From the NCBI RefSeq assembly GCF_017874715.1, contig NZ_JAGGLR010000031.1:108400-172399 (forward strand): a stretch of DNA of 64,000 bases, in the 5' to 3' direction. Made by a program: the position numbers and the translations under genes. How positions within the stretch are numbered: position 1 is the first letter of the stretch; each line of letters begins with the position of its first letter. Under the pieces are notes generated by a model. That model saw only the letters and a list, made by a program, of their open reading frames with translations. It was not told the DNA's origin and searched no databases. The stretch is from Streptomyces iranensis (GTDB lineage: Bacteria; Actinomycetota; Actinomycetes; Streptomycetales; Streptomycetaceae). Shown one piece after another: positions 27,101-35,436 of this stretch.

Positions 27101-27228
27101 TGAAATCTCTCCTGAGCCGGAACCGAAGATGGGGCGACGAGGCGGCGGGCGCCGTTGCATGGCCAGGAGGCTGAAACAAGTCGTGCCGAAGATGCAAACT
27201 CTCATGCTCTTTTGGCAAGGTGGATGTC

Positions 27229-27798
27229 ATGACGAATATCGATCGGGTCCTGACGGCGATCGGACCGAGACTGCGGGCGCTGCGCCTGCAGCGCGGTATC
27301 ACGCTGGCCGCCCTCTCCCAGACCACAGGGATCTCCGAAAGCACGCTCTCCCGGTTGGAGAGCGGCGGCCGCAAAGCGAATCTGGAGCTCCTGCTCCCCC
27401 TGGCCCACGTCTACCAGGTCCCCCTGGACGAGCTGGTCGGGGCGCCCGAGACAGGCGATCCGCGCGTGCATCTGCGGCCCGTCACCCGCGACGGCATGAC
27501 CTATGTGCCACTGAGCCGCCGCCCCGGCGGGCTGCACGCCCACAAACTCGTCATCAGCCCCAGCGGTGGCGAGCCTGAGCCGAACATCCACGAGGGCTAC
27601 GAGTGGATCTACGTGCTGGACGGCCGGCTGCGCCTGCTCCTCGGCGAGCGCTCCCTGCTCCTCACACCAGGTGAAGTGGCGGAATTCGACACCCATGTGC
27701 CGCACTGGCTAGGCGCCGACGACGATCAGCCGGTGGAGCTGTTGGTCATCTTCGGCAAGCAGGGCGAGCGGGCCCACCTCAGGGCCCGCCCAACCTGA
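27229..27798 (+). CDS. XRE-cupin transcriptional regulator
   Basis: A 189-residue regulator with an N-terminal XRE helix-turn-helix (residues 8-62: LRALRLQRGITLAALSQTTG, STLSRLESGGRKANLELLLP) and a C-terminal cupin (EPNIHEGYEWIYVLDGRLRL with E/H ligands, GEVAEFDTHVPHW). The ATG at 27229 has AAGGTGG five bases upstream; a GTG at 27220 is possible. It is divergent from the exporter-methyltransferase-ene-reductase operon. The cupin probably senses a small effector. Confidence 0.9.
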   Translation: MTNIDRVLTAIGPRLRALRLQRGITLAALSQTTGISESTLSRLESGGRKANLELLLPLAHVYQVPLDELVGAPETGDPRVHLRPVTRDGMTYVPLSRRPGGLHAHKLVISPSGGEPEPNIHEGYEWIYVLDGRLRLLLGERSLLLTPGEVAEFDTHVPHWLGADDDQPVELLVIFGKQGERAHLRARPT

Positions 27799-27809
27799 CC
27801 GCATCGCGG

Positions 27810-28391
27810 TCACCCCGTACCGGGCAGCAGGGAGTCGAGGCCATGCCGCCGTTCGCCCAGCACATGCTCGGTGACCTGCGCCTCGATTGCGGCACTGAAG
27901 TCCTCACGCGGGGCAGCGCGCCGGCGTACAAGGGCCTCGTCAGTGTCGGCGTTGACGAGGTCGGCGTTGATGGCCGCCGCGGCCGTCGCACCGCCGGCCT
28001 GCGCCTGGACGAGCCCGGCCAACACATCGGCAACATTGCCGGCCACCCAGACGCCGGGGACATCCGTTGCGCCGCCGGCATCGGATGGCACATAGGTGCC
28101 GACGCCCATTGGGTGCGGCGCCGGGCCTATGCCGAGGCCGGCCAGGACTTCGCCCTGCGCGAGAAACTGCGGGGCCACCGCCAGAGAATGCACCGGGGCC
28201 ACCAGCTTCGAGGAGAGCCGGACGCCTCGGAGCCTGTCGTCCACGACCTCCAGGCCGGTCACCTCTCCCTGCACAACCTCGATGCCACGGGCCGCCAAAC
28301 GCTCCCACTGCTCCTCTTCAGGCTCCGGCCCCGTGTGCAGGAAGAGCGTCACCAGGCTGGACCACTGGCGAAACAACAGCGCCTGATGCAC
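27810..28391 (-). pseudogene. thioredoxin-reductase-like flavoprotein, C-terminal part
   Basis: The frame holds the C-terminal 190 residues of an NAD(P)/FAD oxidoreductase: VHQALLFRQWSSLVTLFLHT, then EVTGLEVVDDRLRGVRLS, the FAD end motif TDVPGVWVAGNVADVLAGLV and a tail. The N-terminal FAD-binding GxGxxG and the redox region are missing upstream, where the frame closes before the neighbouring gene. Non-functional as it stands. Confidence 0.75.
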
Positions 28392-28411
28392 TGAGGCTGC
28401 ACTGAGCCGGG

Positions 28412-28959
28412 TCAGACTGCGGAACGGCCGCCGTCGGCGGCGACGATCGCCCCGGTTGTGAAGCTGGCCCGGTCACTGGTCAGGAAGGCGACCACCTCGG
28501 CGACTTCGGTCGGGTCGGCCACCCGGACCAGCGGCACCGTGTCGCCGTATCCGCCGACATCTTGGCCGAGTGACTCGACCGCCTTCGACGAGCGCATCGG
28601 ACCCGGCGAGACGGCGTTGACGCGGACGTTCGCCTGGGCGAACTGGGCGGCCCAGGCACGGGTCAGGGACTCCAGCGCCGCCTTGGTCGCGCCGAGCAGG
28701 ACCGCGGCGTTGTTGATAAGAATATTGACGGGGCCGACCGCGTCGGCGAGCCGCCGCACGTGTCGACCTTGCTCAGATCAGCCGACAGGAAGCGGAGTCG
28801 CCCGCCGAGATTCTCAACCACCTGGGCACCGCGCCGCGGGTCGCGTCCGGTGACCGTGACATCAGCACCGCCGGAGGCGAGGATCCGCGCCACCGCGTAC
28901 CCCAGCCCACCGATGGCACCGGCGCCGGTGACCAGTGCGTTCTTTCCCTTGAAATCCAT
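28412..28959 (-). pseudogene. short-chain dehydrogenase with frameshift and internal deletion
   Basis: The start MDFKGKNALVTGAGAIGGLG is a normal SDR Rossmann motif. Near 28755 the frame shifts by one base (LSKVDT to RRLADAVGPVNILINNAA). Directly after NNAAVLLG the sequence jumps to ATKAALESLTRAWAAQF, so the stretch with the catalytic Ser and the YxxxK Tyr (about 60 residues) is deleted. The C-terminus (VNAVSPGPM, GAIVAADGG) is intact. Confidence 0.85.
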
Positions 28960-28976
28960 GAGTGGCCTTCGTCGGG

Positions 28977-29684
28977 TCAGCGCGCCGCGGCGGCCGCGTT
29001 ACGGATCCAGCTGCGGAATTCGATCGCCAGATGCTCGCAGTGACCCTCGATCATCGAGTCCGGGGCGGCCGACGGATAGACGACGCGCACCACCACGTTC
29101 GCGCCGGTCTCGGTGTCCCGCGCCTGGTGCAGGCAGTACGCGAAGGGAGTAGCGTCGTCCAGGCTGAGCAGGGCGTTTATCAGCGTCACCGGGTAGGACG
29201 CGTCGAGGAATGCACTGACAGCGGCGGGCAGTTCGCGCGCTACCGAGACCTTGAACCGGGTGAGGTGGCCGCCGATCGTCTCCACCATGCCGCCCGTGTA
29301 GGTGGGCGGTTCGACGTAGTGCTCGGGGTGGGCGTTGACGAGCAGTGACTTGTCCTGGAAGCGGCCGGTGCCGGCTTGCGCGGCGAACCAGCTGGCCAGG
29401 TCGGTGCCGCTGAGCCCGCGGACGGTGAACTCGGTGCGCGACTCACGGAAAGTGCCTCCCGAGGCCGCGACGAGCTCCTTGTGGTAGCGGTCGCCGGCGT
29501 CGATCTGCTCGGCGAGCAGGTCCATCATCACCTGGCCGCCTGCCACGTTCTTCAGGTTCATCAAGGCCCGGCGTGCTGCCTTGAGCTCCCACCGGTCGAC
29601 TTCGGTCTCGTCGAAGGTGCGGCCCATGGTGTGCACATCGACGGTCACGAGGGTGGTCTGCTGTGCTTCGGTGTGGGTGTTCAC
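28977..29684 (-). CDS. hypothetical protein, 235 aa
   Basis: An intact ORF with typical codon use that I do not assign to a family. It has no signal peptide or membrane helix and is soluble, mixed alpha/beta, with several acidic patches. It starts MNTHTEAQQTTLVTVDVHTM after GGAAACAC and ends just 17 bases before the broken SDR start, so the two were probably one transcript. The conserved-looking core includes RRALMNLKNVAGGQVMMDLL and GGHLTRFKVSVARELPAAV. Confidence 0.65.
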   Translation of the reverse strand: MNTHTEAQQTTLVTVDVHTMGRTFDETEVDRWELKAARRALMNLKNVAGGQVMMDLLAEQIDAGDRYHKELVAASGGTFRESRTEFTVRGLSGTDLASWFAAQAGTGRFQDKSLLVNAHPEHYVEPPTYTGGMVETIGGHLTRFKVSVARELPAAVSAFLDASYPVTLINALLSLDDATPFAYCLHQARDTETGANVVVRVVYPSAAPDSMIEGHCEHLAIEFRSWIRNAAAAAR

Positions 29685-29819
29685 GTGTGTTTCCTGATCA
29701 GTTTGGGGAGTCGGCCATCCGGCAGACTCCAGGTGGTAGCCAGCGGCAGGTGAGCACTACTCGTGCCTGGACTGTTGAGTCCTGATGAAGGACCGTGCCC
29801 CTGCCGTTCGGCCCGGAGA

Positions 29820-30080
29820 GTGGACGTCGCCCTGGCCCGCTACGTCCACAACGACCGGCTCATCGACGCCCTGCTCACCCAGGCATTAAGCACCCTGCGC
29901 GTCTCGCCCAACGCCCACGCCTACCACCAGCGGCAACGCGCCCGCGGAGTCGGCCACAACGCCGCCCTGCGCCAGCTCGCCAACCGGCTCGTGGGCATAC
30001 TCCACGGATGCCTCGAAACTGGCACCCGCTACGACGAGGCAACCGCCTGGTCGCATCACGCGGAACTGGCTACGGGGTGA
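29820..30080 (+). pseudogene. IS110-family transposase, C-terminal fragment
   Basis: About 85 codons (ARYVHNDRLIDALLTQALST, YHQRQRARGVGHNAALRQLA, NRLVGILHGCLETG) match the transposase_20 C-terminal domain of IS110-type enzymes. The N-terminal DEDD domain is missing. The stop is at 30078. Confidence 0.65.
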
Positions 30081-30195
30081 CATCTACGCTCCTGGGAAGT
30101 CTTTCATGGCAGGAGGCGGGCAATGCAGATGCGGCGACGGTCCAGCTGCGCACACGGAATGCGCCAGCCCGTTTGCTGCCCGCCCAAATCCACAA

Positions 30196-30217
30196 CAAGA
30201 TGCAGTCATGCATCTTG
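30196..30217. promoter_or_regulatory. palindrome overlapping a TetR start codon
   Basis: CAAGATGCA, four bases, then TGCATCTTG: perfect 9-base arms. The ATG of the TetR gene (30200-30202) lies in the left arm. This suits an autorepressor site that blocks transcription or initiation. Confidence 0.5.
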
Positions 30218-30805
30218 CAAGCCCGGAGCCCGCCCCCCCGCCGCCGTCGGCGCGGCGCAGAACTGCAGGCCGCCCTACTTGACGCCGCCTGGGAAGAGCT
30301 GATGGAACGCGGCTACGCGGGCCTCACCTTCGCCGCGGTAGCGGACGGTGCCGGCACCAGTCGCCCGGTCGTCAACCGTCACTGGGCGACCAAGGCCATG
30401 CTGGTCCGTGATGCCATCGGCCATGCCAGCGACAAGTTCCCGCTCACCGATCCCGACACCGGATCGCTGCGCGATGACACGATCGGGCTGCTCGAACAGC
30501 TCAACGGGGCGTTCACTGTGTTCGCTGTCGCCATGACCGCACAGTTGGCCGCCTACTTCGAAGAGATGGGAACAACACCCGCCGAGCTGCGTGCGTCCCT
30601 GATCGATGAGAGGTGGGAGCTGATCGAGTCCGTCGCGCAGCGCGCCGTCGAGCGAGGAGAGATCGATGGTTCGAAGCTGACTCCGCGAATCACACGGTTG
30701 CCCTTTGACCTGCTCCGACACGAAGTGCTCATGGACCTGGCGCCAATGTCCGCGCACGCCATCCAGGAGATCGTTGACACGATCTTCATCCCCCTGCTCA
30801 CATAA
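30200..30805 (+). CDS. TetR-family transcriptional regulator
   Basis: A 201-residue regulator. After a basic leader (PPPRRRRRGAEL) comes the helix-turn-helix: ALLDAAWEELMERGYAGLTF, then VADGAGTSRPVVNRHWATKAML. The C-terminal domain (TetR_C, LLEQLNGAFTVF to FDLLRHEVLMDLAPM) is complete. I chose the ATG at 30200; the longer open frame upstream runs through the IS110 remnant. A TTG at 30212 is an alternative start. There is no obvious target neighbour, as both sides are IS debris. Confidence 0.85.
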   Translation: MQSCILQARSPPPRRRRRGAELQAALLDAAWEELMERGYAGLTFAAVADGAGTSRPVVNRHWATKAMLVRDAIGHASDKFPLTDPDTGSLRDDTIGLLEQLNGAFTVFAVAMTAQLAAYFEEMGTTPAELRASLIDERWELIESVAQRAVERGEIDGSKLTPRITRLPFDLLRHEVLMDLAPMSAHAIQEIVDTIFIPLLT

Positions 30806-30884
30806 GACCCTGCTTAGGGCGTGCAGATCTTTAACTCGTGGCTTTCCATTCGGTGGTTCGTTGGTCTGGCATGAGCGGGTTGGA

Positions 30885-31475
30885 TTGAGGAGTTCACACC
30901 GCAGTGTCCCGATCATTCTCTCGCAGTGCGCGTTCATCCGCGGGGACCGCGGGGCGGTCCTCAGGGTTTCGATGCCCTCGGCTTCGAAGACTGCGTCGGA
31001 GGATTTGGTGTATTTGCTGTCCTGGTCACGGATCAGGAAGCGCAGTGACTCCAGGCGCATGCCCTCGGCGAGGGCAAGGTTGCGGGCCTGCTGGGCCGTC
31101 CACTGAGCGGTCGGATGTGCGGTCACCCCGGCGACGTGGAGGCGGCGTGTACCGTGCTGGAGGAAGACCAGCGCGTAGACCCGGCGAAGGTCCGCCGGGC
31201 CGATGTGCAGGAAGTCGCAGGCGATGATGGAGCTGGCCTGAGCCATAAGGAACTCGCGCCATGTCGTCCCCATGCGGCGGGGAGCCGGATCGACACCGGC
31301 TGCAGTCAAGATCTTCCACACCGTGGAGGCGCCGATCCCGTGGCCCAGCCGGGCGAGCTCGCCGTGGATTCTGCGGCAGCCCCAGCGCGGGTTCTCCCGC
31401 GCCAGCCGCAGCACCAACTTCTTCACAGATTCCGCTATCGGCGGTCGGCCTGGCTTGCTCCGGCAACGACTGTGG
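30885..31475 (-). pseudogene. integrase-core transposase remnant
   Basis: The fragment runs from KPGRPPIAESVKKLVLRLAR through ASSIIACDFLHIG and FLIRDQDSKYTKSSDAVF to MNAHCERMIGTLR. All three acidic residues of the rve core are present. The N-terminal HTH and the C-terminal 60 residues are gone. The remaining open frame runs on as antisense of the TetR gene. It is related to, but distinct from, the next element. Confidence 0.8.
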
Positions 31476-31528
31476 TCCCTGTGCCGCTCGAGAATACGAT
31501 TCGATGCTGTGTACTGCGGCGATGCCGT

Positions 31529-32620
31529 TCAGGCAGCCTGGCGGTACTCGTTGATCAGGCCACCGAGAACGGGCCGTCGTTCGATTCGATGGGGTGTGAG
31601 GTCGTTGACGTGGGCCAGGGCGGGTGGTTCGGCACTGTCCGGGGGGAGTTGCTGCCGGGAGTGGTGGGGGCGGTGCTGGTTGTAGTGCCGGATGTACTCG
31701 GTCAGCACCTTCACGGCATGGGCTTCGTTGTAGATCAGGATCCGGGCGAGGACTTCGCGGCGTAGGGTGCCCACGGCTCGCTCGCAGACTGCGTTCGCCT
31801 TCCGTGCCCGGGGCGGGCTGAGCAGGATCTCCATGTCGTCGGCCTGGAAGACGGCGACGAAGGCGTTGGTGTACTTGCTGTCCCGGTCCCGGAGGAGGAA
31901 GTGCAGGGAGTCCATCCGGCGCCCCAGCGTCATGGTGAGGTTCCTGGCCTGTTGGAGGGTCCATGGGGCGGTGGGGTGCGCGGTGACGCCGGCGAGGTGA
32001 ACACGCCGGGTGCCGTGTTCGATGAAGACCAGGGCGTACAGGCGCTTGAGGGAGATGGTGTCGATGTGGAGGAAGTCGGCGGCGAGGATGCCATGGGCCT
32101 GGGCGGTGAGGAATTCACGCCAGGTCGGGCCGGAGCGCTGCGGAGCGGGATCGATGCCGGCCGCATGCAGATCTCCCAGACCGTGGACGGGTCGATCTGG
32201 TAGCCGAGGCATGCAAGTTCGCCCTGTATACGGCGGTGGCCCCATGCACTGTTCTCTTTGGCCAGGCGCAGGATGAGCTGTTTGACAGTGGGCGTGGTGG
32301 ACGGCCTGCCGGGGCGGCGGTGCTGGGGGAACGTCCACTTGCGCGCAATGAGTTGCCGGTGCCAGGCCAGCAGCGTGGTGGGGGTGACAGAGAACACGTG
32401 ACGCCAGTGTTCACGCGGGACCAGCCGGGAAAGGACGGCGAGCCAGATTCGGTCGGCGGGCTCGTAGCGGACTCGGGCGATCTGGCGGCGCAACACCGCG
32501 TTCTCGTGCCGCAACGCCCAAGACCTCCGCCTCCTTCGCCACGCGGCAGCGCAGCACGGCAGCGGGCACCTTGATCAGGTTCCGGACCAGCGCGGTGACG
32601 ATTGAAAGTGGCATCGGCAG
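31529..32620 (-). pseudogene. rve-type IS transposase with two frameshifts
   Basis: Nearly full length. The N-terminus is LSIVTALVRNLIKVPAAVLR. One inserted G near 32515 shifts to LRHENAVLRRQIARVRYEPA and REHWRHVFSVTPTTLLAWH. A second shift near 32165 gives TWREFLTAQAHGILAADFLH, FLLRDRDSKYTNAFVAVF, NAVCERAVGTLRREV and the terminal VLGGLINEYRQAA. The catalytic acids are intact but the frame is broken twice. Element ends were not resolved. Confidence 0.8.
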
Positions 32621-32639
32621 ATCATCCCAGGTGCCGTGC

Positions 32640-33079
32640 AGGCCGCCCCCTGCGCGGAGAAGTTGCAGGCCAGACCCAGAATCGTATTTCCGAGCGGGAC
32701 AGGCAGACGCAGTTTCACCTGGACCGATTACCGCGACCTGCTCATCGCCGCCCATCAGCAACTCGGCGCACTGATTGTCCTCATCCGGGACAACCTGAAC
32801 GTCCACAAGGACGCCCGGTTGAGAGCGTTCATCGATGCTCACGACTGGATCACCTGCTACCTCCTGCCGGCCTACGTACCCGACCTCAACCCCGTCGAGG
32901 GCCTCTGGTCACTGCTGCGACGCAGCAGCCAGGCCAACACCGCCTTCACCGACCCAGACCACCTGATGCGCACCCCCCGGCATGGCCTCCGCCAGATCCA
33001 ATACCGCAGCAACCTCATCGAAGGATGCCTCGCCGATACCGGTCTCACCTTGACGACATCACGCCAACAAGCTCAGTAG
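32640..33079 (+). pseudogene. IS630-family transposase, C-terminal part
   Basis: The DDE_3 domain tail: FTWTDYRDLLIAAHQQLGAL, VLIRDNLNVHKDARLRAFID (second Asp), CYLLPAYVPDLNPVEGLWSL (Glu) and LRQIQYRSNLIEGCLADTGL before the stop. The N-terminal HTH and first Asp are missing. It is a different lineage from the complete IS630 at 58 kb. Confidence 0.8.
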
Positions 33080-33138
33080 TGCTGCTCGCGGGTTCTCGGA
33101 CGGCGTGGCGCAACGCCGGATGTTCTGTGCAATCCCTC

Positions 33139-33801
33139 TCAGGAAGGGGTTGCTTCGCTGGGCTCCGCTGTACCGGCGGCCGTGTTTGGGGCGGCAGTGG
33201 AGTAGAAGACGGATCGCTTCTGCTTGGTGCGGTGAGCTTCGCCCTTGGCGACGAGTGACTCCAGAGTGCTGCGCACGACAGTGGCTTTGATCTCCCGGTC
33301 TGAAATAGCCTGAGTGAGGGCGGCGGTGACCTCGATTGCCGAGCGTGGTTCGCCGTGCTGGGCGAGGTCGTCACGGATGAGGTCCCGGAGCGTGGGTGCA
33401 CCCGCTTTCCGCGCGTGCTTGGGGCGGTTGCTGGCCGACTCTGCCCTCTTCCGTTTGCCGGTGGTCGTGCTGGTGTTCTTCTTCGGCTTGCGTGCTGCTG
33501 GCAGCGATGCAGTCTTCCGTGCAGCGGACGAGCCATTCTCCAAGCTGCTGACGTCGGTGTTCTCGGGTACGTTACCGGTGGCTTCGTCACCGAGGGTCTG
33601 CCGCATGCTGAGCAGGAGCGCCCGGTTGTTTTCCAGCGCCGACAGTTGCTGCTGCAGTGCCGTGATTTCAGAGCTGACGCGTTCGTGTTCGGCGGAGTTG
33701 CGTTCCAGATCGGCGGTGATCTGCGCCGCGTATTGCGACTTCAGAGTAGTGTTGCTGGCGGAGGTGTCCACCACAAGCTCCCTTGTCTGGGTCGTTTTCA
33801 T
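33139..33801 (-). CDS. coiled-coil / basic linker / winged-helix protein
   Basis: A 220-residue protein not assigned to a named family. Residues 15-75 form a predicted coiled coil (ITADLERNSAEHERVSSEIT, ALQQQLSALENNRALLLSMR). Residues 95-145 are Lys/Arg/Ala/Ser-rich, like a histone H1 tail (AARKPKKNTSTTTGKRKRAE). Residues 148-205 resemble a small winged helix (LRDLIRDDLAQHGEPRSAIE, VVRSTLESLVAKGEAHRTKQ). This suggests a dimeric, non-specific or architectural DNA-binding protein. The ATG at 33801 was chosen; the frame open upstream is low-complexity. It sits alone between IS remnants. Confidence 0.7.
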   Translation of the reverse strand: MKTTQTRELVVDTSASNTTLKSQYAAQITADLERNSAEHERVSSEITALQQQLSALENNRALLLSMRQTLGDEATGNVPENTDVSSLENGSSAARKTASLPAARKPKKNTSTTTGKRKRAESASNRPKHARKAGAPTLRDLIRDDLAQHGEPRSAIEVTAALTQAISDREIKATVVRSTLESLVAKGEAHRTKQKRSVFYSTAAPNTAAGTAEPSEATPS

Positions 33802-33889
33802 GTTGGTGGTGGATGGTACCTCTGCGCGACGGCTAGTACTGCAACGGTGCTTGCCGTGACTGCCGGCCAGCTCAGTCGTTGGTCCGGTT

Positions 33890-34010
33890 ATGGGTGGGGA
33901 CCTTGCTGATGTCAGGTTGTGGGCCGGGGAACTGAGTGCGGTGTACGAGCGGTTCGTGCACCGGTTCAACCGGGAGGAGCCACGTCAGTCGGCGCTCGTG
34001 CCGTTGGCGG
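33890..34010 (+). pseudogene. IS701-type transposase N-terminal fragment
   Basis: About 40 codons read GGDLADVRLWAGELSAVYER then FVHRFNREEPRQSALV, typical of the first residues of IS701-like transposases. After this the frame loses similarity. The bases to 34146 hold no gene I can name. Confidence 0.5.
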
Positions 34011-34146
34011 AGCCTGGTGCGCCCAGCCATCCCTCGATGGATGCTTTGCGACGTTCTTGCCGGTCAGGTCTCCTCGGACGTCAAAGGGCACTCCGCTCTG
34101 GTCATACGCCCGCCGCCATTTGTGGTGGTGGAAGACGTGCTGGCGG

Positions 34147-34809
34147 TTACTTGCCGTCGTCCTCGCGCTCGAGGGCTTCCAGCGCCCGCCGCGTGACCTC
34201 GTCCACCGGGCCCAGGGAGGAGATCGTGACCGCGAGGCCCTGCGTCTTGTAGTACTCGATGATCGGCTCGGTCTGCGTGTAGTAGATCTCGAGCCGCTTG
34301 CGGACGGTCTCCTCGGAGTCGTCGTCGCGCTGGTAGAGCTCACCGCCGCAGACGTCGCACACGCCCTGCTTCTTCGGCGGGCTGTACGACACGTGGAACA
34401 CGTGTGCCGACCGGCCGCGGCAGATGCGCCGGCCGGCGATGCGCTTGATGACCTCTCCCTCGGGGACTTCGAGGTCAAGAACCGCGTCCAGCTTGATGGC
34501 CTCGGTCTTCAGCAGCTCGTCGAGCGCCTCGGCCTGCGAGACGTTGCGCGGGAAACCGTCGAGCAGGAAGCCGTTCTCGGCATCCGGCTGTTGCATGCGG
34601 TCCTTCGCCATCGCGATGGTGAGCTCGTCGGAGACGAGGTTGCCGGCGTCCATGGCGACCTTCGCGAGTTTCCCCAGCTTGGTCTGCCGGCTGATGTTGG
34701 CCCGGAACAGATCGCCCGTAGAGATGTGCGGGATCGACAGCTTCCCGGCCAGGCGTGTGGCCTGAGTGCCCTTTCCAGCGCCCGGCGGCCCGACGAGGAC
34801 GATGCGCAT
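34147..34809 (-). CDS. adk: adenylate kinase, accessory copy
   Basis: A 220-residue long-form adenylate kinase (ATP + AMP to 2 ADP). The P-loop is VLVGPPGAGKGTQATRL, the AMP site PHISTGDLFRANIS and GFLLDGFPRNVSQAEAL. The zinc-type LID has three visible cysteines (RRICRG, GVCDVCGG) plus acidic residues. All key residues are present. The usual Streptomyces gene lies in the ribosomal secY-adk-map-infA operon; this copy lies among IS debris, so it is probably a second, acquired gene. The ATG overlaps the stop of a 63-codon ORF (TGATG). Confidence 0.93.
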   Translation of the reverse strand: MRIVLVGPPGAGKGTQATRLAGKLSIPHISTGDLFRANISRQTKLGKLAKVAMDAGNLVSDELTIAMAKDRMQQPDAENGFLLDGFPRNVSQAEALDELLKTEAIKLDAVLDLEVPEGEVIKRIAGRRICRGRSAHVFHVSYSPPKKQGVCDVCGGELYQRDDDSEETVRKRLEIYYTQTEPIIEYYKTQGLAVTISSLGPVDEVTRRALEALEREDDGK

Positions 34810-35000
34810 CAACGGAGGAACCCTTCGTCCTCGCGCTGCTGGAACTCATCAGCGGCGGAGGCGCTTGCCGACGGCTTGGAGACGACCTCGCCGATCCGGC
34901 CACCCACGGCCAGATACGAACGACTGACTGACGGTGCGGCTGGTCGGGGAATGGCCGGAGCCCCAGACCACTTTCGTTCGATTCCGCTCAGAGCCTTCAT
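34809..35000 (-). CDS. 63-residue ORF coupled to adk
   Basis: A small unrecognised ORF (MKALSGIERKWSGAPAIPRP, then SRSYLAVGGRIGEVVSKPSA, ending QQREDEGFLR). Its TGA shares bases with the adk ATG, which implies translational coupling. There is no signal peptide or membrane helix. It could be a real small protein, a leader peptide, or the truncated end of a lost gene. The frame stays open further upstream through the inverted repeats, but that part is repeat-derived. Confidence 0.4.
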   Translation of the reverse strand: MKALSGIERKWSGAPAIPRPAAPSVSRSYLAVGGRIGEVVSKPSASASAADEFQQREDEGFLR

Positions 35001-35070
35001 CACATGTCCAATCGTCTGGGTGGTGCGTCTGCTCGGCTCGCCGTGGGAAGGGCGGACAGGTTGGTTGCGA

Positions 35071-35128
35071 CCGTCCGGCGGCACGGCGCGGCTTGTCAGG
35101 GCGGGTGCCGCGCCGTGCCGCCGGACGG
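35071..35128. repeat. perfect 22-bp inverted repeat, 14-base loop
   Basis: Arms at 35071-35092 and 35107-35128 are exactly complementary, containing CCGTCCGGCGGCACG. The hairpin lies in the 436-bp gap between the small ORF and the E1-like gene. No T-tract follows. Apart from this and the next repeat the gap (35001-35436) shows no gene. Confidence 0.9.
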
Positions 35129-35184
35129 AGTGGGTGGGGAGCTGTTGCCCCATGGGGTGGTGGTACGGGTCGGCTGTGCCGGGA

Positions 35185-35234
35185 CCGTCCGGCGGTACGT
35201 CTTTTCGGCAGGACAGGGGCGTGCCGCCGGACGG
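35185..35234. repeat. second inverted repeat with the same core
   Basis: CCGTCCGGCGGTACG (35185-35199) pairs with CGTGCCGCCGGACGG (35220-35234), with one G-T pair. The 15-base core differs at one position from the arms at 35071 and 35114, so the motif occurs four times in alternating orientation within 165 bp. Confidence 0.85.
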
Positions 35235-35436
35235 GGTATGAGAGGCGAATCCCCGGCGAGGGGACGGCGCGGCGGACCGGTTGTGCATGGTGGCTGCCGC
35301 GGTCAACTCCTGGTGCGACCCAGCACGGTGTTGTCGAGGGGCGACGTCGATGGTGTGAGACGCGGTCGGCGCGGACGGTGAGTGCGGTTTGCTCTTTTGT
35401 ACCGGCCCCTGCGCACGGAGGCTGCCGGGTTCTTCC

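Noticed and set aside
25724..27103. 459-codon plus-strand ORF rich in Glu/Gly/Gln
   Set aside because: Exact antisense of the DHA2 MFS gene.
30275..30884. Continuation of the minus-strand transposase frame to 30275
   Set aside because: Transposase similarity ends at about 30885; the rest is antisense of the TetR gene.
34809..35000. 63-residue ORF as a RiPP precursor
   Set aside because: No core-like Cys/Ser/Thr cluster, no leader motif and no modifying enzyme nearby.
35071..35234. Inverted repeats as a CRISPR array or intrinsic terminators
   Set aside because: Motifs alternate in orientation with irregular spacing and no spacers, and no T-tract follows either hairpin.
34809..35306. 165-codon version of the ORF before adk
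   Set aside because: Its N-terminal 100 codons are the translated inverted repeats; only the part after ATG 35000 was kept, at low confidence.
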